Shown here piece after piece: positions 37,041-46,327 of a DNA stretch of 64,000 nucleotides. The translations under genes were made by a program, and so were the position numbers. The notes under the pieces were generated by a model that was given only the letters and a program-made list of their open reading frames with translations, made no database searches and was not told where the DNA came from. Numbering within the stretch: position 1 is the stretch's first letter; each line of letters starts with the position of its first letter. This stretch comes from an uncultured Atopobiaceae bacterium. GTDB taxonomy: Bacteria > Actinomycetota > Coriobacteriia > Coriobacteriales > Atopobiaceae. The stretch spans positions 1 to 64,000 of the forward strand of contig CALUHH010000006.1 in NCBI GenBank assembly GCA_944320385.1, read 5' to 3'.

Positions 37041-37049
37041 GAGTCACTC

Positions 37050-37499
37050 ATGCAGCTCAACGATCTGCGTCCCGCGGAGGGCTCGCGCAAGAACCGCAAG
37101 CGCATCGGCCGCGGCAACTCGTCCGGTCACGGCACCACGGCCGGTCGCGGCACCAAGGGCCAGCTCTCCCGTTCCGGCGGCGGCAAGGGCAAGGGCTTCG
37201 AGGGTGGCCAGCAGCCGCTCGCGATGCGTCTCCCCAAGCTCCCCGGCTTCATCAACCACAACCGCGTCGAGTACGCTCCCGTGAACGTCGCCCGTCTCGA
37301 GGCGCTGTTCGCCGACGGTGACGTCGTGGACGCCGATGCCCTGGTTGCCAAGGGCGTCATCAAGCACAACTATATTCCCGTGAAGGTCCTCGGCGACGGC
37401 GAGCTCACCAAGAAGCTCACCGTCAAGGTGGACAAGGTCTCCGCCTCTGCCCAGGCCAAGATCGAGGCGGCCGGAGGAAAGGTCGAGCAGGCGTGCTAA
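37050..37499 (+). CDS. rplO: 50S ribosomal protein L15
   Basis: 149 residues; Gly-rich basic N-terminus ([17 protein letters not shown]) and the [15 protein letters not shown] segment. Overlaps secY by 7 nt. Confidence 0.96.
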   Translation: MQLNDLRPAEGSRKNRKRIGRGNSSGHGTTAGRGTKGQLSRSGGGKGKGFEGGQQPLAMRLPKLPGFINHNRVEYAPVNVARLEALFADGDVVDADALVAKGVIKHNYIPVKVLGDGELTKKLTVKVDKVSASAQAKIEAAGGKVEQAC

Positions 37500-38770
37500 A
37501 GGGAATCGCCAACGCATTCCGCATTCCGGAGCTCCGGCAGAAGCTGCTGCTGACGGCGGGCGTTCTCCTGCTCTACCGTTTTGGCGCGTATCTGCCCGTT
37601 CCGGGTGCGCCGTTCCAGGATCTTCTCGGCGCCTATGAGTCCGGGCTCTCCTCGAGCGGTGCTATGGCCGTGCTCAACCTGTTCTCGGGTGGCGCACTTT
37701 CCCGCATGTCCGTGTTCAGCCTCGGAATCATGCCCTACATCACGGCTCAGATCATCCTGCAGCTGCTGCAGGCCGTGATTCCGTCCCTTGGCGAGCTTGC
37801 AAAGGAGGGCGAGGCCGGTCAGCGCAAGATCACGCAGTACACGCGTTACCTCACGATCGGTCTCGCCCTGCTCAACGCCGTCGGCTACCTGTTCCTGTTC
37901 AGGAGCTACGGCGTGAGCCTCTCCAACGCGGGCGCGCCCGAGCTGCTGCTTGACGTTCTTGTCGTCTTCACCATGGTCGTCGGCGCGATCGTGATCATGT
38001 GGCTCGGCGAGATCATCACGCAGCGCGGCGTGGGCAACGGCATGTCGTTGATCATCTTTGCGAACATCATGTCCGGCCTGCCCACCTCGCTCATCAGCTC
38101 CGTGACCTCTGTGGGCAACATCCTCCTGACGGTCGTGACCCTCGTGATCATCATCGCGGTCATCCCGCTGATCGTCTTCGTGGAGCGCGGCCAGCGTCGC
38201 ATCCCGATCCAGTACGCCAAGCGCGTCGTGGGCCGCAGGATGATGGGTGGCCAGTCCACCTACCTCCCGATCAAGGTCAACACGGCGGGCGTCGTCCCGA
38301 TCATCTTTGCGTCGGCCATCCTGTATCTCCCGGCTCAGCTCGCGGTCTTCTTCCCCAACGTTGACTGGGTGCAGGCGTTTGCCAACGCGCTCTCCTCTGG
38401 CTGGATCAACTGGCTGCTCTCCGTGCTCCTGATCGTCGCCTTTGCGTACTTCTACTCCTCGATGGTCTTCAACCCCACCGAGACCGCGGACCAGCTCCGC
38501 AAGCAGGGCGGCTTCATCCCCGGCGTGCGCCCCGGCGCCGCCACCGCGGAGTACATCAAGAGCACCATCGATCACGTCACGCTTCCCGGCGCGCTGTTCA
38601 TGGCCGTGCTCGCGGTCGTCCCGTCTATCATCTTCTGGTTCACGGGCAACCCGCTCATCCAGGCCTTTGGCGGCACGTCGATCCTGATCATGGTGAGCGT
38701 TGCCATGGACACCCTCTCGTCTATCGAGAGCCAGCTCAAGATGCACAACTACGACGGCTTCTTCAAGTAG
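37493..38770 (+). CDS. secY: Preprotein translocase subunit SecY
   Basis: Channel of the Sec translocon, 425 residues with ten predicted membrane spans. The plug/TM2 region ([20 protein letters not shown]) and the cytosolic loop [15 protein letters not shown] are diagnostic. GTG start with GGAGGAAAGG upstream, inside rplO. Confidence 0.97.
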   Translation: MLKGIANAFRIPELRQKLLLTAGVLLLYRFGAYLPVPGAPFQDLLGAYESGLSSSGAMAVLNLFSGGALSRMSVFSLGIMPYITAQIILQLLQAVIPSLGELAKEGEAGQRKITQYTRYLTIGLALLNAVGYLFLFRSYGVSLSNAGAPELLLDVLVVFTMVVGAIVIMWLGEIITQRGVGNGMSLIIFANIMSGLPTSLISSVTSVGNILLTVVTLVIIIAVIPLIVFVERGQRRIPIQYAKRVVGRRMMGGQSTYLPIKVNTAGVVPIIFASAILYLPAQLAVFFPNVDWVQAFANALSSGWINWLLSVLLIVAFAYFYSSMVFNPTETADQLRKQGGFIPGVRPGAATAEYIKSTIDHVTLPGALFMAVLAVVPSIIFWFTGNPLIQAFGGTSILIMVSVAMDTLSSIESQLKMHNYDGFFK

Positions 38771-38818
38771 GCCGTCGTCGGCAGGATAGGCTCAGGCTAG
38801 AGAAAGGCGGTAGGCAGC

Positions 38819-39445
38819 ATGAACATCGTTCTTCTTGGAGGACCGGGTGCCGGCAAGGGCACGCAGGCCCAGAAGCTCGTGGCAGAGTTCGGCTTTGCCC
38901 ACATCTCTACCGGTGACCTGCTTCGTGCGGCCATCAAGGAGGGCTCCAAGCTCGGCAAGAAGGCCAAGAGCTACATGGATGCCGGCCAGCTCGTCCCTGA
39001 CGACCTCGTGATCGACCTCGTGAAGGAGCGTCTCGAGGACGACGACGCCCAGAAGGGCTTCCTCCTCGACGGCTTTCCGCGCAACACGGCTCAGGCCGTG
39101 GCGCTCGACTCCGAGCTCTCCGCCATGGGGCGCACGCTCGACGCCGCCCTTCTCGTCTCGGTTGAGCCCGCCGTCATCGTTGAGCGCCTCAGCTCCCGCC
39201 GCACCTGCCGCGACTGCGGCTACACCGCGCCGGCCGGCGTCGACACCTGCCCGCGCTGCGGCGGCGAGATGTACCAGCGCGACGACGACAAGCCCGAGAC
39301 CATCCAGCACCGTCTTGATGTGTACGCCACACAGACCGCGCCGCTCATCGAGTACTACAAGGGTCACTCCATTCTTAAGGAGGTTGACGGAGACCGTCCC
39401 GTCGACGAGGTCTATGCCGACGCCAAGGCTCTCCTCGGTCTATGA
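38819..39445 (+). CDS. adk: Adenylate kinase with zinc-type LID
   Basis: Interconverts AMP, ADP and ATP. 208 residues; P-loop GGPGAGKGTQ (7-16) and DGFPRN are present. The LID carries four cysteines (130, 133, 144, 147), indicating a structural zinc as in Gram-positive adenylate kinases, though with a shortened spacing. ATGA overlap with map. Confidence 0.96.
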   Translation: MNIVLLGGPGAGKGTQAQKLVAEFGFAHISTGDLLRAAIKEGSKLGKKAKSYMDAGQLVPDDLVIDLVKERLEDDDAQKGFLLDGFPRNTAQAVALDSELSAMGRTLDAALLVSVEPAVIVERLSSRRTCRDCGYTAPAGVDTCPRCGGEMYQRDDDKPETIQHRLDVYATQTAPLIEYYKGHSILKEVDGDRPVDEVYADAKALLGL

Positions 39446-40233
39446 TCAACATCAAGACACCTGTTGATATTGAGCAGATGAAGGCCGCCGGGGCTCTGTC
39501 CAAGGCGGCCCTTCGTCGTGCCGGGGCCCTCGTGCGCCCCGGCGTCACCACCAAGGAGATCGACCAGGTTGTGGAGGGGTTCATCCGCCTCCACGGCGCG
39601 GTCCCCACGTTCAAGGGGTACGGTGGCTTCCCCGCGAGCATCTGCTCCTCGGTCAACGAGCAGATTGTCCACGGCATCCCGTCCCCCTCGACCGTGCTCC
39701 AGGACGGCGACATCATCTCCATCGACACCGGCGCCACCTATCAGGGCTGGGTCGGCGACAACGCGTGGACCTTCTACGTGGGGGAGCCCTCTGACTCCTA
39801 CAAGGCCCTCTGCGAGTGCACCCGCGACTGCCTTAAGGCCGCCATCGAGCAGGCCGTGCCGGGCAACCACCTCGGCGACATCGGCGCCGCGGTGCAGGAG
39901 CTCGCGGAGTCCAACGGCTACGGCGTGGTCCGCGACTACGTGGGCCACGGCGTCGGTCGCGTCATGCACGAAGACCCCGAGGTCCGAAACTACGGAAAGC
40001 GTGGTCGCGGGGTCAAGCTCCAGCCGGGCATGGTCATCGCCATCGAGCCCATGATCACGATGGGCACCTACGAGTGCATGACCCTCGCCAACGGCTGGAC
40101 CGTGGTCACGCGCGACGGCCTGCCCGCCGCCCACTACGAGAACACCGTTGCCATCACGGCCGACGGTCCCGTCATCCTCACCGAGGACGAGAAGGGCCCG
40201 TGGTGCCCGATGCAGGGCGGCGTCGAGGAGTAG
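39442..40233 (+). CDS. map: Methionine aminopeptidase, type I
   Basis: Removes the initiator methionine. 263 residues; metal ligands are recognisable as the Asp in SIDTGATY and GDNAWTF, the His in GHGVGRVMHEDP and the Glu in IEPMI plus the final ENTVAIT. Coupled to adk by a 4-nt overlap, the normal secY-adk-map order. Confidence 0.96.
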   Translation: MINIKTPVDIEQMKAAGALSKAALRRAGALVRPGVTTKEIDQVVEGFIRLHGAVPTFKGYGGFPASICSSVNEQIVHGIPSPSTVLQDGDIISIDTGATYQGWVGDNAWTFYVGEPSDSYKALCECTRDCLKAAIEQAVPGNHLGDIGAAVQELAESNGYGVVRDYVGHGVGRVMHEDPEVRNYGKRGRGVKLQPGMVIAIEPMITMGTYECMTLANGWTVVTRDGLPAAHYENTVAITADGPVILTEDEKGPWCPMQGGVEE

Positions 40234-40247
40234 GCCCTTCAAAAGGG

Positions 40248-40317
40248 CGTGAGACAGTGGGGACAGTGACCCAAATGGGGACAGACCCAAATGGGTCACT
40301 GTCCCCACTGTCTCACG
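40248..40317. repeat. 26-bp hairpin of the GGGACAG family between map and infA
   Basis: A perfect 26-bp inverted repeat (40248-40273 with 40292-40317) contains GTGGGGACAGTGACCCA; the loop carries a further GGGGACAGACCC. It may end the secY-map transcript but has no T-run. Confidence 0.8.
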
Positions 40318-40339
40318 CTTGTGTGCGTCTGATGCAGCC

Positions 40340-40368
40340 TGGAACTTCTTGTGAAGTTTAGGTATGAT
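40340..40368 (+). promoter_or_regulatory. Candidate infA promoter with internal palindrome
   Basis: -10 TATGAT (40363-40368) is strong; a weak -35 TGGAAC lies 17 bp upstream. The spacer contains the perfect inverted repeat AACTTC-TTGT-GAAGTT (40343-40358), placed where a repressor would block polymerase. Confidence 0.5.
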
Positions 40369-40404
40369 TATTGGTCGCTGTGGCAGCGTTGAGAGGGAAG
40401 AACT

Positions 40405-40623
40405 TTGAGCAAGCAAGATGCCATCGAGCTTGAGGGCAAGGTCGTCGAGCCTCTGCCCAACGCCATGTTCAACGTGGAGCTTGAGAACGGCAAGACCATT
40501 CTCTGCACCATCTCCGGGAAGATCAGGATGAACTACATCCGCATCCTCCCGGGCGACAAGGTCGTCGTGGAGATCTCCCCGTACGACCTCACCAGGGGGC
40601 GCATCACCTACCGCTACAAGTAG
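40405..40623 (+). CDS. infA: Translation initiation factor IF-1
   Basis: 72-residue S1/OB-fold protein; [20 protein letters not shown] and [18 protein letters not shown] are diagnostic. TTG start after GAGAGGGAAG. Heads the infA-rpmJ-rpsM-rpsK-rpsD-rpoA-rplQ unit. Confidence 0.96.
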   Translation: MSKQDAIELEGKVVEPLPNAMFNVELENGKTILCTISGKIRMNYIRILPGDKVVVEISPYDLTRGRITYRYK

Positions 40624-40706
40624 GGCCCCACACAGCCTCGGATATTCACGCCAGCGGCTGGGCGAGTAGATAAGTTCGTATCAGCACGATCGGAAGGAAA
40701 AGACGC

Positions 40707-40820
40707 ATGAAGGTACGTCCTTCGGTCAAGAAGATGTGCGACAAGTGCAAGATCATTCGTCGCCATGGCAAGGTTTACGTCATTTGCGAGAACCCGCGCC
40801 ACAAGCAGCGTCAGGGCTAA
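40707..40820 (+). CDS. rpmJ: 50S ribosomal protein L36
   Basis: 37 residues: [17 protein letters not shown] at the start and NPRHKQRQG at the end. The zinc ligands CDKC...C...H (C+ form) are intact. GGAAGGA precedes the ATG. Very short but unmistakable and in its usual place. Confidence 0.95.
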   Translation: MKVRPSVKKMCDKCKIIRRHGKVYVICENPRHKQRQG

Positions 40821-40834
40821 GGAAGGAGCTTCAG

Positions 40835-41206
40835 TTGGCCCGTATTAACGGCGTCGATCTGCCGCGCGAGAAGCGCGTTGAGATCGGACTCACCTACGTT
40901 TATGGCATCGGCCGCACCAGCGCCACCAAGATCTGCGCTGAGACCGGTGTGAACCCCGACACCCGCGTCAAGGATCTGACCGAGGATGAGGTCACCAAGA
41001 TCCGTGACTACATTGATGCCAACTTCACCACCGAGGGCGACCTTCGCCGCGAGGTGAGGCAGAACACCGCCCGTCTGATGGAGATCGGCTGCTACCGCGG
41101 CCTCCGTCACCGCAAGGGCCTTCCTGTCCACGGTCAGCGCACCCACACCAACGCTCGCACCCGCAAGGGCAAGAAGCGTCAGATCGGTGCCAAGAAGAGG
41201 GGCTAG
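40835..41206 (+). CDS. rpsM: 30S ribosomal protein S13
   Basis: 123 residues from a TTG start after [28 protein letters not shown] and [15 protein letters not shown] are diagnostic; the basic tail reaches the P-site. Confidence 0.96.
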   Translation: MARINGVDLPREKRVEIGLTYVYGIGRTSATKICAETGVNPDTRVKDLTEDEVTKIRDYIDANFTTEGDLRREVRQNTARLMEIGCYRGLRHRKGLPVHGQRTHTNARTRKGKKRQIGAKKRG

Positions 41207-41216
41207 GGAGTAGACA

Positions 41217-41618
41217 ATGCCGCAGAAGAAGAACCAGCGCACCACCCGCGTGCGCCGCTCCGAGCGCAAGAACATCGCTGTGGGCCAGGCCCACATCAAG
41301 AGCACGTTCAACAACACGATCGTCTCGATCACCGACCCCCAGGGCAACGTGATCTCCTGGCAGTCCGGCGGCACCGTCGGCTTCAAGGGCTCCCGCAAGT
41401 CCACGCCGTTCGCCGCCCAGCTCGCCGCCGAGGCCGCTGCCAAGGCGGCCATGGAGCACGGCCTGCACAAGGTCGCCGTCTTCGTCAAGGGCCCCGGCTC
41501 GGGCCGCGAGACGGCCATCCGCTCCCTCCAGGCCGCTGGCCTCGAGGTTTCCGGCATCCAGGACAAGACCCCCATCGCGCACAACGGTTGCCGTCTGAGC
41601 AAGCGTCGCCGCGTGTAG
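41217..41618 (+). CDS. rpsK: 30S ribosomal protein S11
   Basis: 133 residues; [15 protein letters not shown] and the C-terminal [18 protein letters not shown] are intact. Platform protein near the E-site. Confidence 0.97.
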   Translation: MPQKKNQRTTRVRRSERKNIAVGQAHIKSTFNNTIVSITDPQGNVISWQSGGTVGFKGSRKSTPFAAQLAAEAAAKAAMEHGLHKVAVFVKGPGSGRETAIRSLQAAGLEVSGIQDKTPIAHNGCRLSKRRRV

Positions 41619-41633
41619 CTAGGAGGAATATCA

Positions 41634-42227
41634 ATGGCTATCGATAGGACCCCGGTCCTCAAGAGGTGCCGTCAGCTCGGCATCGACCCTGTCGTGATGG
41701 GCATCAACAAGACCTCCCACCGCGAGCCCAAGCGTCGTCGTCGCCAGGAGAGCGAGTACGGCATCCAGCTTCGTGAGAAGCAGAAGGCCAAGTTCATCTA
41801 TGGCGTTCTCGAGAAGCAGTTCCGCGGCTACTACAACCGCGCCATGAAGATCGAGGGCATCACCGGCGACAACCTGATGACCCTGCTCGAGTGCCGTCTC
41901 GACAACGTCGTCTTCCGTCTCGGCTTCGCCCGCACCCGCAAGGAGGCCCGTCAGACCGTCCGCCACGGCCACATCACCGTGAACGGCAAGCGCGTCGACA
42001 TCCCCTCCTACCAGGTGAAGGCCGGCGACGTCGTGGCCGTGGCCGAGAAGGCCCGCGACCTGCTCCCCATCAAGGAGGCCCTCATCTCCTCCGAGCACAT
42101 GGCCGTGCCGGCCTGGCTCGAGGTTGACATCGAGAAGCTCAAGGGCACCGTCCTCCAGCTGCCGACGCGCGATCAGATCGACCTCGACATCGACGCGCAG
42201 CTGATCGTCGAGCTTTACTCCAAGTAA
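41634..42227 (+). CDS. rpsD: 30S ribosomal protein S4
   Basis: 197 residues; nucleates 16S folding. An S4 RNA-binding domain occupies ~89-150 (CRLDNVVFRLGFARTRKEAR). The N-terminal segment has no zinc cysteines (C- form). It represses the alpha operon in E. coli. Confidence 0.97.
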   Translation: MAIDRTPVLKRCRQLGIDPVVMGINKTSHREPKRRRRQESEYGIQLREKQKAKFIYGVLEKQFRGYYNRAMKIEGITGDNLMTLLECRLDNVVFRLGFARTRKEARQTVRHGHITVNGKRVDIPSYQVKAGDVVAVAEKARDLLPIKEALISSEHMAVPAWLEVDIEKLKGTVLQLPTRDQIDLDIDAQLIVELYSK

Positions 42228-42251
42228 GCCCGACCAGGTTTGGAGGTAGCA

Positions 42252-43193
42252 ATGTCCGAATTCATCCGACCCCAGGTGTCGGTCGAGGAGATCAACGAGA
42301 ACCTCGCGCGCGTGAGCGCCGAGCCGCTCGAGCGCGGCTACGGCGACACGCTCGGCAACTCGCTGCGCAGGGTCCTGCTGTCGTCTCTCTCCGGTGCTGC
42401 CGTCGAGGCCATCCAGATCGATGGCGTCCAGCACGAGTTCACGACCGTTGACGGCGTGTACGAGGATGTCACCGACATCGTCCTCAACGTCAAGGGCCTC
42501 GTGTTCCGCTCGATGGGCACCGGCGACGAGGCCGAGGCGAGCATCTCGGTCGACGGCCCCATGACGGTCACCGGCGGCGACTTTGCCATCCCGGCCGAGT
42601 TCGAGCTCGTGAACCCCGAGCACGTCATCTGCACGCTCGCTGCCGGCGCGCACCTCACCATGAAGATGCGCATCGGCGTGGGCCGCGGCTACGTCTCCGG
42701 CGAGGACAACGAGCGCGAGAGCGACCCGATCGGCATCATCCACGTCGACTCGCTCTATTCCCCCGTGCGCCGCTGCGCCAAGGCCGTCGAGGCCTGCCGC
42801 GTCGGCCGCCACACGGACTACGATCGCCTCGTGCTTGAGATCGAGACCAACGGCTCGATCACCCCGCGCGACGCCATCGTCGAGGCCGCCAACATCATCA
42901 ACCAGCACATGACCGCGTTCATGAGCCTGGCCGATGAGGACGAGCCGGTCGAGGACGCCTCCATCTTCGCAACGGGCGCCGTCGAGGACAACGTCGAGCT
43001 TGACAAGCAGATCGAGGACCTGGACCTCTCCGTCCGCTCCTACAACTGCCTCAAGCGCGCCGGCATCCACTCCGTGCGCCAGCTCGTCGAGTTCTCCGAG
43101 AACGACCTGCTCAACATCAGAAACTTTGGCGTCAAGTCCATCGAGGAAGTCAAGGACAAGCTCGAGACCATGGGCCTGTCCCTCAAGGCCTAG
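42252..43193 (+). CDS. rpoA: RNA polymerase alpha subunit
   Basis: 313 residues; the N-terminal dimerisation domain has ERGYGDTLGNSLRRVLLSS. The C-terminal domain (LDLSVRSYNCLKRAGI, ~257-313) binds UP elements and activators; Arg262, Asn265, Gly293, Lys295, Ser296 and Glu299 align with E. coli Arg265, Asn268, Gly296, Lys298, Ser299 and Glu302. The ATG at 42252 follows GGAGG; a TTG 12 nt upstream is rejected. A second copy of this C-terminal domain appears at the end of RpoC. Confidence 0.97.
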   Translation: MSEFIRPQVSVEEINENLARVSAEPLERGYGDTLGNSLRRVLLSSLSGAAVEAIQIDGVQHEFTTVDGVYEDVTDIVLNVKGLVFRSMGTGDEAEASISVDGPMTVTGGDFAIPAEFELVNPEHVICTLAAGAHLTMKMRIGVGRGYVSGEDNERESDPIGIIHVDSLYSPVRRCAKAVEACRVGRHTDYDRLVLEIETNGSITPRDAIVEAANIINQHMTAFMSLADEDEPVEDASIFATGAVEDNVELDKQIEDLDLSVRSYNCLKRAGIHSVRQLVEFSENDLLNIRNFGVKSIEEVKDKLETMGLSLKA

Positions 43194-43221
43194 GCGCAGC
43201 CGGATTTAGGAGAAGCTAGAA

Positions 43222-43719
43222 ATGCGACACAACAAGAAGAGGGGCATGAAGCTCGGCACCGACGCCAGCCACACCAAGGCCATGAAGAAGAGCCTCATCC
43301 GTGCCCTGTTTGAGAACGACCGCATCAAGACCCTTGACGTTCGCGCCAAGGCCATCCGTCCCGAGGTCGACAAGGTCATCACCTGGGCCAAGAAGGGCGA
43401 CATCGCCAGCCGTCGTCTCGCCATCGCCAAGGTGGGCGACAAGGAGCTCGTCCGCGAGGTCTTCGAGAAGGCCGCGCAGGGCATGTGGGCCGACCGCAAC
43501 GGCGGCTACACCCGCATCATGAAGCTCGGCCCCCGCAAGGGCGACGCCGCCGAGGTCGTCATCATGGAGCTCGTGACCGAGCCCGTCTCCCCCAAGAAGG
43601 CCGCTCCCAAGGCCAAGGTCACCAAGGTCGAGGCCGCTCCCGTCGAGGAGCCCAAGGCTGAGGAGGCCCCCGCTGAGGAGGCTCCCGCCGAGGAGACCGC
43701 CGAGAAGGACGCCGAGTAG
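43222..43719 (+). CDS. rplQ: 50S ribosomal protein L17 with charged tail
   Basis: 165 residues. The core (MRHNKKRGMKLGTDASH to MELVTEPV, ~1-118) is typical; a Lys/Ala/Pro then Glu/Ala/Pro-rich tail of about 45 residues follows, repeating PAEEAPAEE. Such low-complexity tails occur in other actinobacterial L17 proteins. Last gene before a strong terminator. Confidence 0.95.
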   Translation: MRHNKKRGMKLGTDASHTKAMKKSLIRALFENDRIKTLDVRAKAIRPEVDKVITWAKKGDIASRRLAIAKVGDKELVREVFEKAAQGMWADRNGGYTRIMKLGPRKGDAAEVVIMELVTEPVSPKKAAPKAKVTKVEAAPVEEPKAEEAPAEEAPAEETAEKDAE

Positions 43720-43743
43720 CGCCCTGCTCATAGAGGCACATCA

Positions 43744-43774
43744 GGGCCCCGGCAGCGCCGGGGCCCTTTCTTTT
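43744..43774 (+). terminator. Rho-independent terminator after rplQ
   Basis: Perfect 10-bp stem GGGCCCCGGC / GCCGGGGCCC with a 3-nt loop, then TTTCTTTT. Confidence 0.93.
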
Positions 43775-43834
43775 GACACTGGCGTCAGGTTACATTGTCA
43801 ACCTTGACACTGGCGTCAGGTTACATTGTCAACC
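43773..43834. repeat. 31-bp operator-like unit duplicated in tandem
   Basis: Two identical units (43773-43803, 43804-43834). Each begins TTGACA and has TGTCAA 17 bp later as its inverted partner; an inner TGAC...GTCA pair is also present. They end 15 nt before the ECF ATPase start. They look like a doubled regulator site, perhaps of the MerR or TetR kind. Confidence 0.7.
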
Positions 43835-43849
43835 CCAGGAAGGAGGGAC

Positions 43850-45415
43850 ATGATCGAGCTTCGTGACGCGTGCTTCTCGTATGACGGCGAGAAGAACGTT
43901 CTCGACCACGTGTCACTCTCCCTGGAGGGCGGCGAGCACCTCGTGCTCCTGGGCCGCAACGGGTCGGGGAAGTCCACCCTGGGCAAGCTGCTCAACGGCT
44001 CGCTGCGGCCTAGCGACGGCTCCGTCTTGCTTGACGGCCTCGACGTCTCTGCGGCTCCGCGCGCCAACCTCGCCCGCGCGACCGGCTACGTGCGCCAGGA
44101 CCCCCTCTCCCAGATCGTGAGCGACCTCTGCTTCGACGAGGTCGCCTTTGGTCCGCGCAACCTCGGCCTCCCGCGCGAGGAGGTGCGCTCGCGCACGGCC
44201 GAGACGCTCGAGGCCTGTGGCATTGCCGACCTCGCGCAGAGGCTCACCAGCGAGCTCTCCGGCGGCCAGCAGCAGCTGCTCGCCCTCGCCGGCGTGCTGG
44301 CGATGCGGCCCTCCCACGTCGTCCTTGACGAGGCGGACTCCCATCTTGACCAGGCAACGCGCTCGCTGCTGCGTGCCGTCGTCCGCGAGCTCGCCCCCCG
44401 CGGCACCGGCGTGCTCGAGATCGCCCACTCCGGCGAGGCGCTGCTCGACGCCACGCGCGTCGCCGTTCTCGCGGGCGGGCGCGTTGCCTGGGAGGGCGCT
44501 CCCGAGCGCTTCCTGTGCGACCCGGCGGCCCTTGCCGCCTCCGGCCTTGCCGAGGATCCTCTGACCGCGGCGCTCGCGCGGGCGGCTCGCGACGGCCGCC
44601 GCGTCGGGCGCGAGGACGCCGCCGATGCGCTCGCGCCCTACGTCGAGGACGGCGCCACGGCCCCGGAGCGGCGCCAGACGGTCCGCCTGAGCGCCTCCGG
44701 CGTCCACGTGAGCTACGGTGACCTACCGGCCCTGAGGGGCGTCGATTTTGCCTCGGAGGGCCTCACGCTGCTCCTGGGGGCCTCCGGTTCCGGCAAGACC
44801 ACCCTCGCGCGCGTTCTCGCCGGGGTGCTCGCGCCCGACGCCGGCGAGGCGCTGCTCGACGCCGCGCCCGTGCGCCCGGGCATGGTGGGCCTCTCCTTCC
44901 AGCGCCCGGAGGACCAGCTCTTCTGCGAGACCGTCCTCGACGACATCGCCTACGGCCCGCGCTCCCGCGAGATGGGGGAGGGGGCCGCCCTCGACGCCGC
45001 GCGCGCCGCGGCGGCGCGCCTGGGGGTGGGCGAGGGGCTGCTCGATCGCTCGCCCTTCTCGCTCTCCGGGGGTCAGATGCGCCGCGTTGCGCTCGCGGGC
45101 GTCGTCGCGGCGCGCCCCGGGGCCTATGTCTTCGATGAGCCGAGCGCGGGCCTGGATGCGCCGGGGCGCGCCGAGCTCGTGCGCCTCGTCCGCGACCTCG
45201 TGGACGGAGGGGCCGCGGGCGTCGTCATCACCCACGATGCGGGGGAGTGGCTCGACGCGGCCGATGACGTGGCCTTCATTCGTGACGGTCGCGTGGTCGA
45301 CGTTGCCCCCGCCGACGTCGTGCGCCGCAGTCCCGCGCTCTTTGAGGCAGCGGGCCTGGAGCCGCCCCTGCTGGTGCGCGCCCGTGCGGCGCGGGAGGGG
45401 GACGCCCATGCGTAA
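43850..45415 (+). CDS. ECF transporter ATPase, two fused ABC domains (EcfA-EcfA')
   Basis: Energises uptake of vitamins or metals by energy-coupling-factor transporters. 521 residues with two ABC domains in one chain. Domain 1 has Walker A GRNGSGKST (35-43), LSGGQQQ and VVLDEADSHLD; domain 2 has GASGSGKTT (310-318), LSGGQMRR and VFDEPSAGLD. Both nucleotide sites look complete, though domain 1 has Ala-Asp where DEPT/S is usual. AAGGAGGG precedes the ATG. It overlaps the EcfT gene by 8 nt. No substrate-binding S component is adjacent, so it is probably a shared group II module. Confidence 0.9.
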   Translation: MIELRDACFSYDGEKNVLDHVSLSLEGGEHLVLLGRNGSGKSTLGKLLNGSLRPSDGSVLLDGLDVSAAPRANLARATGYVRQDPLSQIVSDLCFDEVAFGPRNLGLPREEVRSRTAETLEACGIADLAQRLTSELSGGQQQLLALAGVLAMRPSHVVLDEADSHLDQATRSLLRAVVRELAPRGTGVLEIAHSGEALLDATRVAVLAGGRVAWEGAPERFLCDPAALAASGLAEDPLTAALARAARDGRRVGREDAADALAPYVEDGATAPERRQTVRLSASGVHVSYGDLPALRGVDFASEGLTLLLGASGSGKTTLARVLAGVLAPDAGEALLDAAPVRPGMVGLSFQRPEDQLFCETVLDDIAYGPRSREMGEGAALDAARAAAARLGVGEGLLDRSPFSLSGGQMRRVALAGVVAARPGAYVFDEPSAGLDAPGRAELVRLVRDLVDGGAAGVVITHDAGEWLDAADDVAFIRDGRVVDVAPADVVRRSPALFEAAGLEPPLLVRARAAREGDAHA

Positions 45416-46169
45416 GCGCGCCATCCTCGGGGCCTACGTGGGCGGGGACACCCTCGCGCACCGTCTTGACGCCCGCGTGAAGATCGCCCTTCTCGTCATG
45501 GCGACGGTCGCCGCGTTTGCCGCGAGCGTGCCCGTCGGCCTGGCGGTCGTGGTCGCCGGCCTAGCTGCCGCCCTCGTGGCGAGCAGGACCTCGCCGCTCA
45601 CCGTCCTGCGCGGCCTGCGGCCTGCGGCGGTCATCTTGGGCCTCTCGGTGCTCGCCAACGCCGTCGTGCTGGTGGGGCAGCCGGGGCTCTCGCTCGACGG
45701 GCTCGCGCGCGGCGTCACCGCGGTGGCGCGGATCGCCCTCGTGGTGGGGTTTGCCCTCGTGCTCTCGGCCACGACCATGCCCACGGCCGTGGCGACGGCG
45801 CTCTCGCAGCTCATGGCGCCGCTCGCGCGTCTGGGCGCGCCCGTCGGCGCCATCGCCACGGCGACGTCGGTCGCCCTGCGCTTCATCCCCCTCATGGGGA
45901 GCGAGGTGGAGCGCATCAGATGCGCCCAGCGCGCCCGCGGCGCCGTGCTCGACGGGTCCCTCCTGGTGACGCTGCGCGGCTGGCGGCAGGTGCTCGTCCC
46001 CCTGGTGGTTGCCCTGCTGCGGCGCGCCGACGAGCTCGCGGAGGCCCTGTGCGACCGCTGCTACACCGGCGAGCAGACCAGCATGGCGGAGCCGCTGCGC
46101 CCGCGCGACTGGGCGGCGCTCGTCATCGGGGCGGCCTGGGCGCTCGCGGCCGCGCTGCCGCTGCACTAA
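45408..46169 (+). CDS. ECF transporter transmembrane protein EcfT
   Basis: 253-residue membrane scaffold of the ECF transporter, with about five hydrophobic spans. The N-terminal LAHRLDARVKIALL is the EcfT hallmark. Coupling helices with the Ala-Arg-Gly motif (QRARGA, ~183) contact the ATPases. Coupled to the fused ATPase gene. Confidence 0.88.
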   Translation: MRKRAILGAYVGGDTLAHRLDARVKIALLVMATVAAFAASVPVGLAVVVAGLAAALVASRTSPLTVLRGLRPAAVILGLSVLANAVVLVGQPGLSLDGLARGVTAVARIALVVGFALVLSATTMPTAVATALSQLMAPLARLGAPVGAIATATSVALRFIPLMGSEVERIRCAQRARGAVLDGSLLVTLRGWRQVLVPLVVALLRRADELAEALCDRCYTGEQTSMAEPLRPRDWAALVIGAAWALAAALPLH

Positions 46170-46239
46170 CGACGACTTCCCGTCGTTAGAGCGCTTCAGG
46201 ACATTCTAACGATGGGAAAACGCCGTTTCCCGTCGTTGG
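46166..46239. repeat. Two related hairpins between ecfT and truA
   Basis: CTAACGACG / CGTCGTTAG (46166-46174, 46181-46189, perfect) and CTAACGATGGGAAA / TTTCCCGTCGTTGG (46206-46219, 46226-46239, two G-U pairs) share the CTAACGA start. The first overlaps the ecfT stop codon. Confidence 0.65.
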
Positions 46240-46327
46240 CAGGAAATGAGCGCATGACATGCTCGGCTCACTGCCGAATTGCTCTAGGAATACCCGTGCT
46301 ACCCTTAGGAACGGAAGGAGGCCCCGC

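Noticed and set aside
43773-43798. TTGACA at 43773 as the -35 box of the ECF operon
   Set aside because: No -10-like hexamer lies 16-18 bp downstream; the position is occupied by the inverted partner TGTCAA, which fits an operator better.
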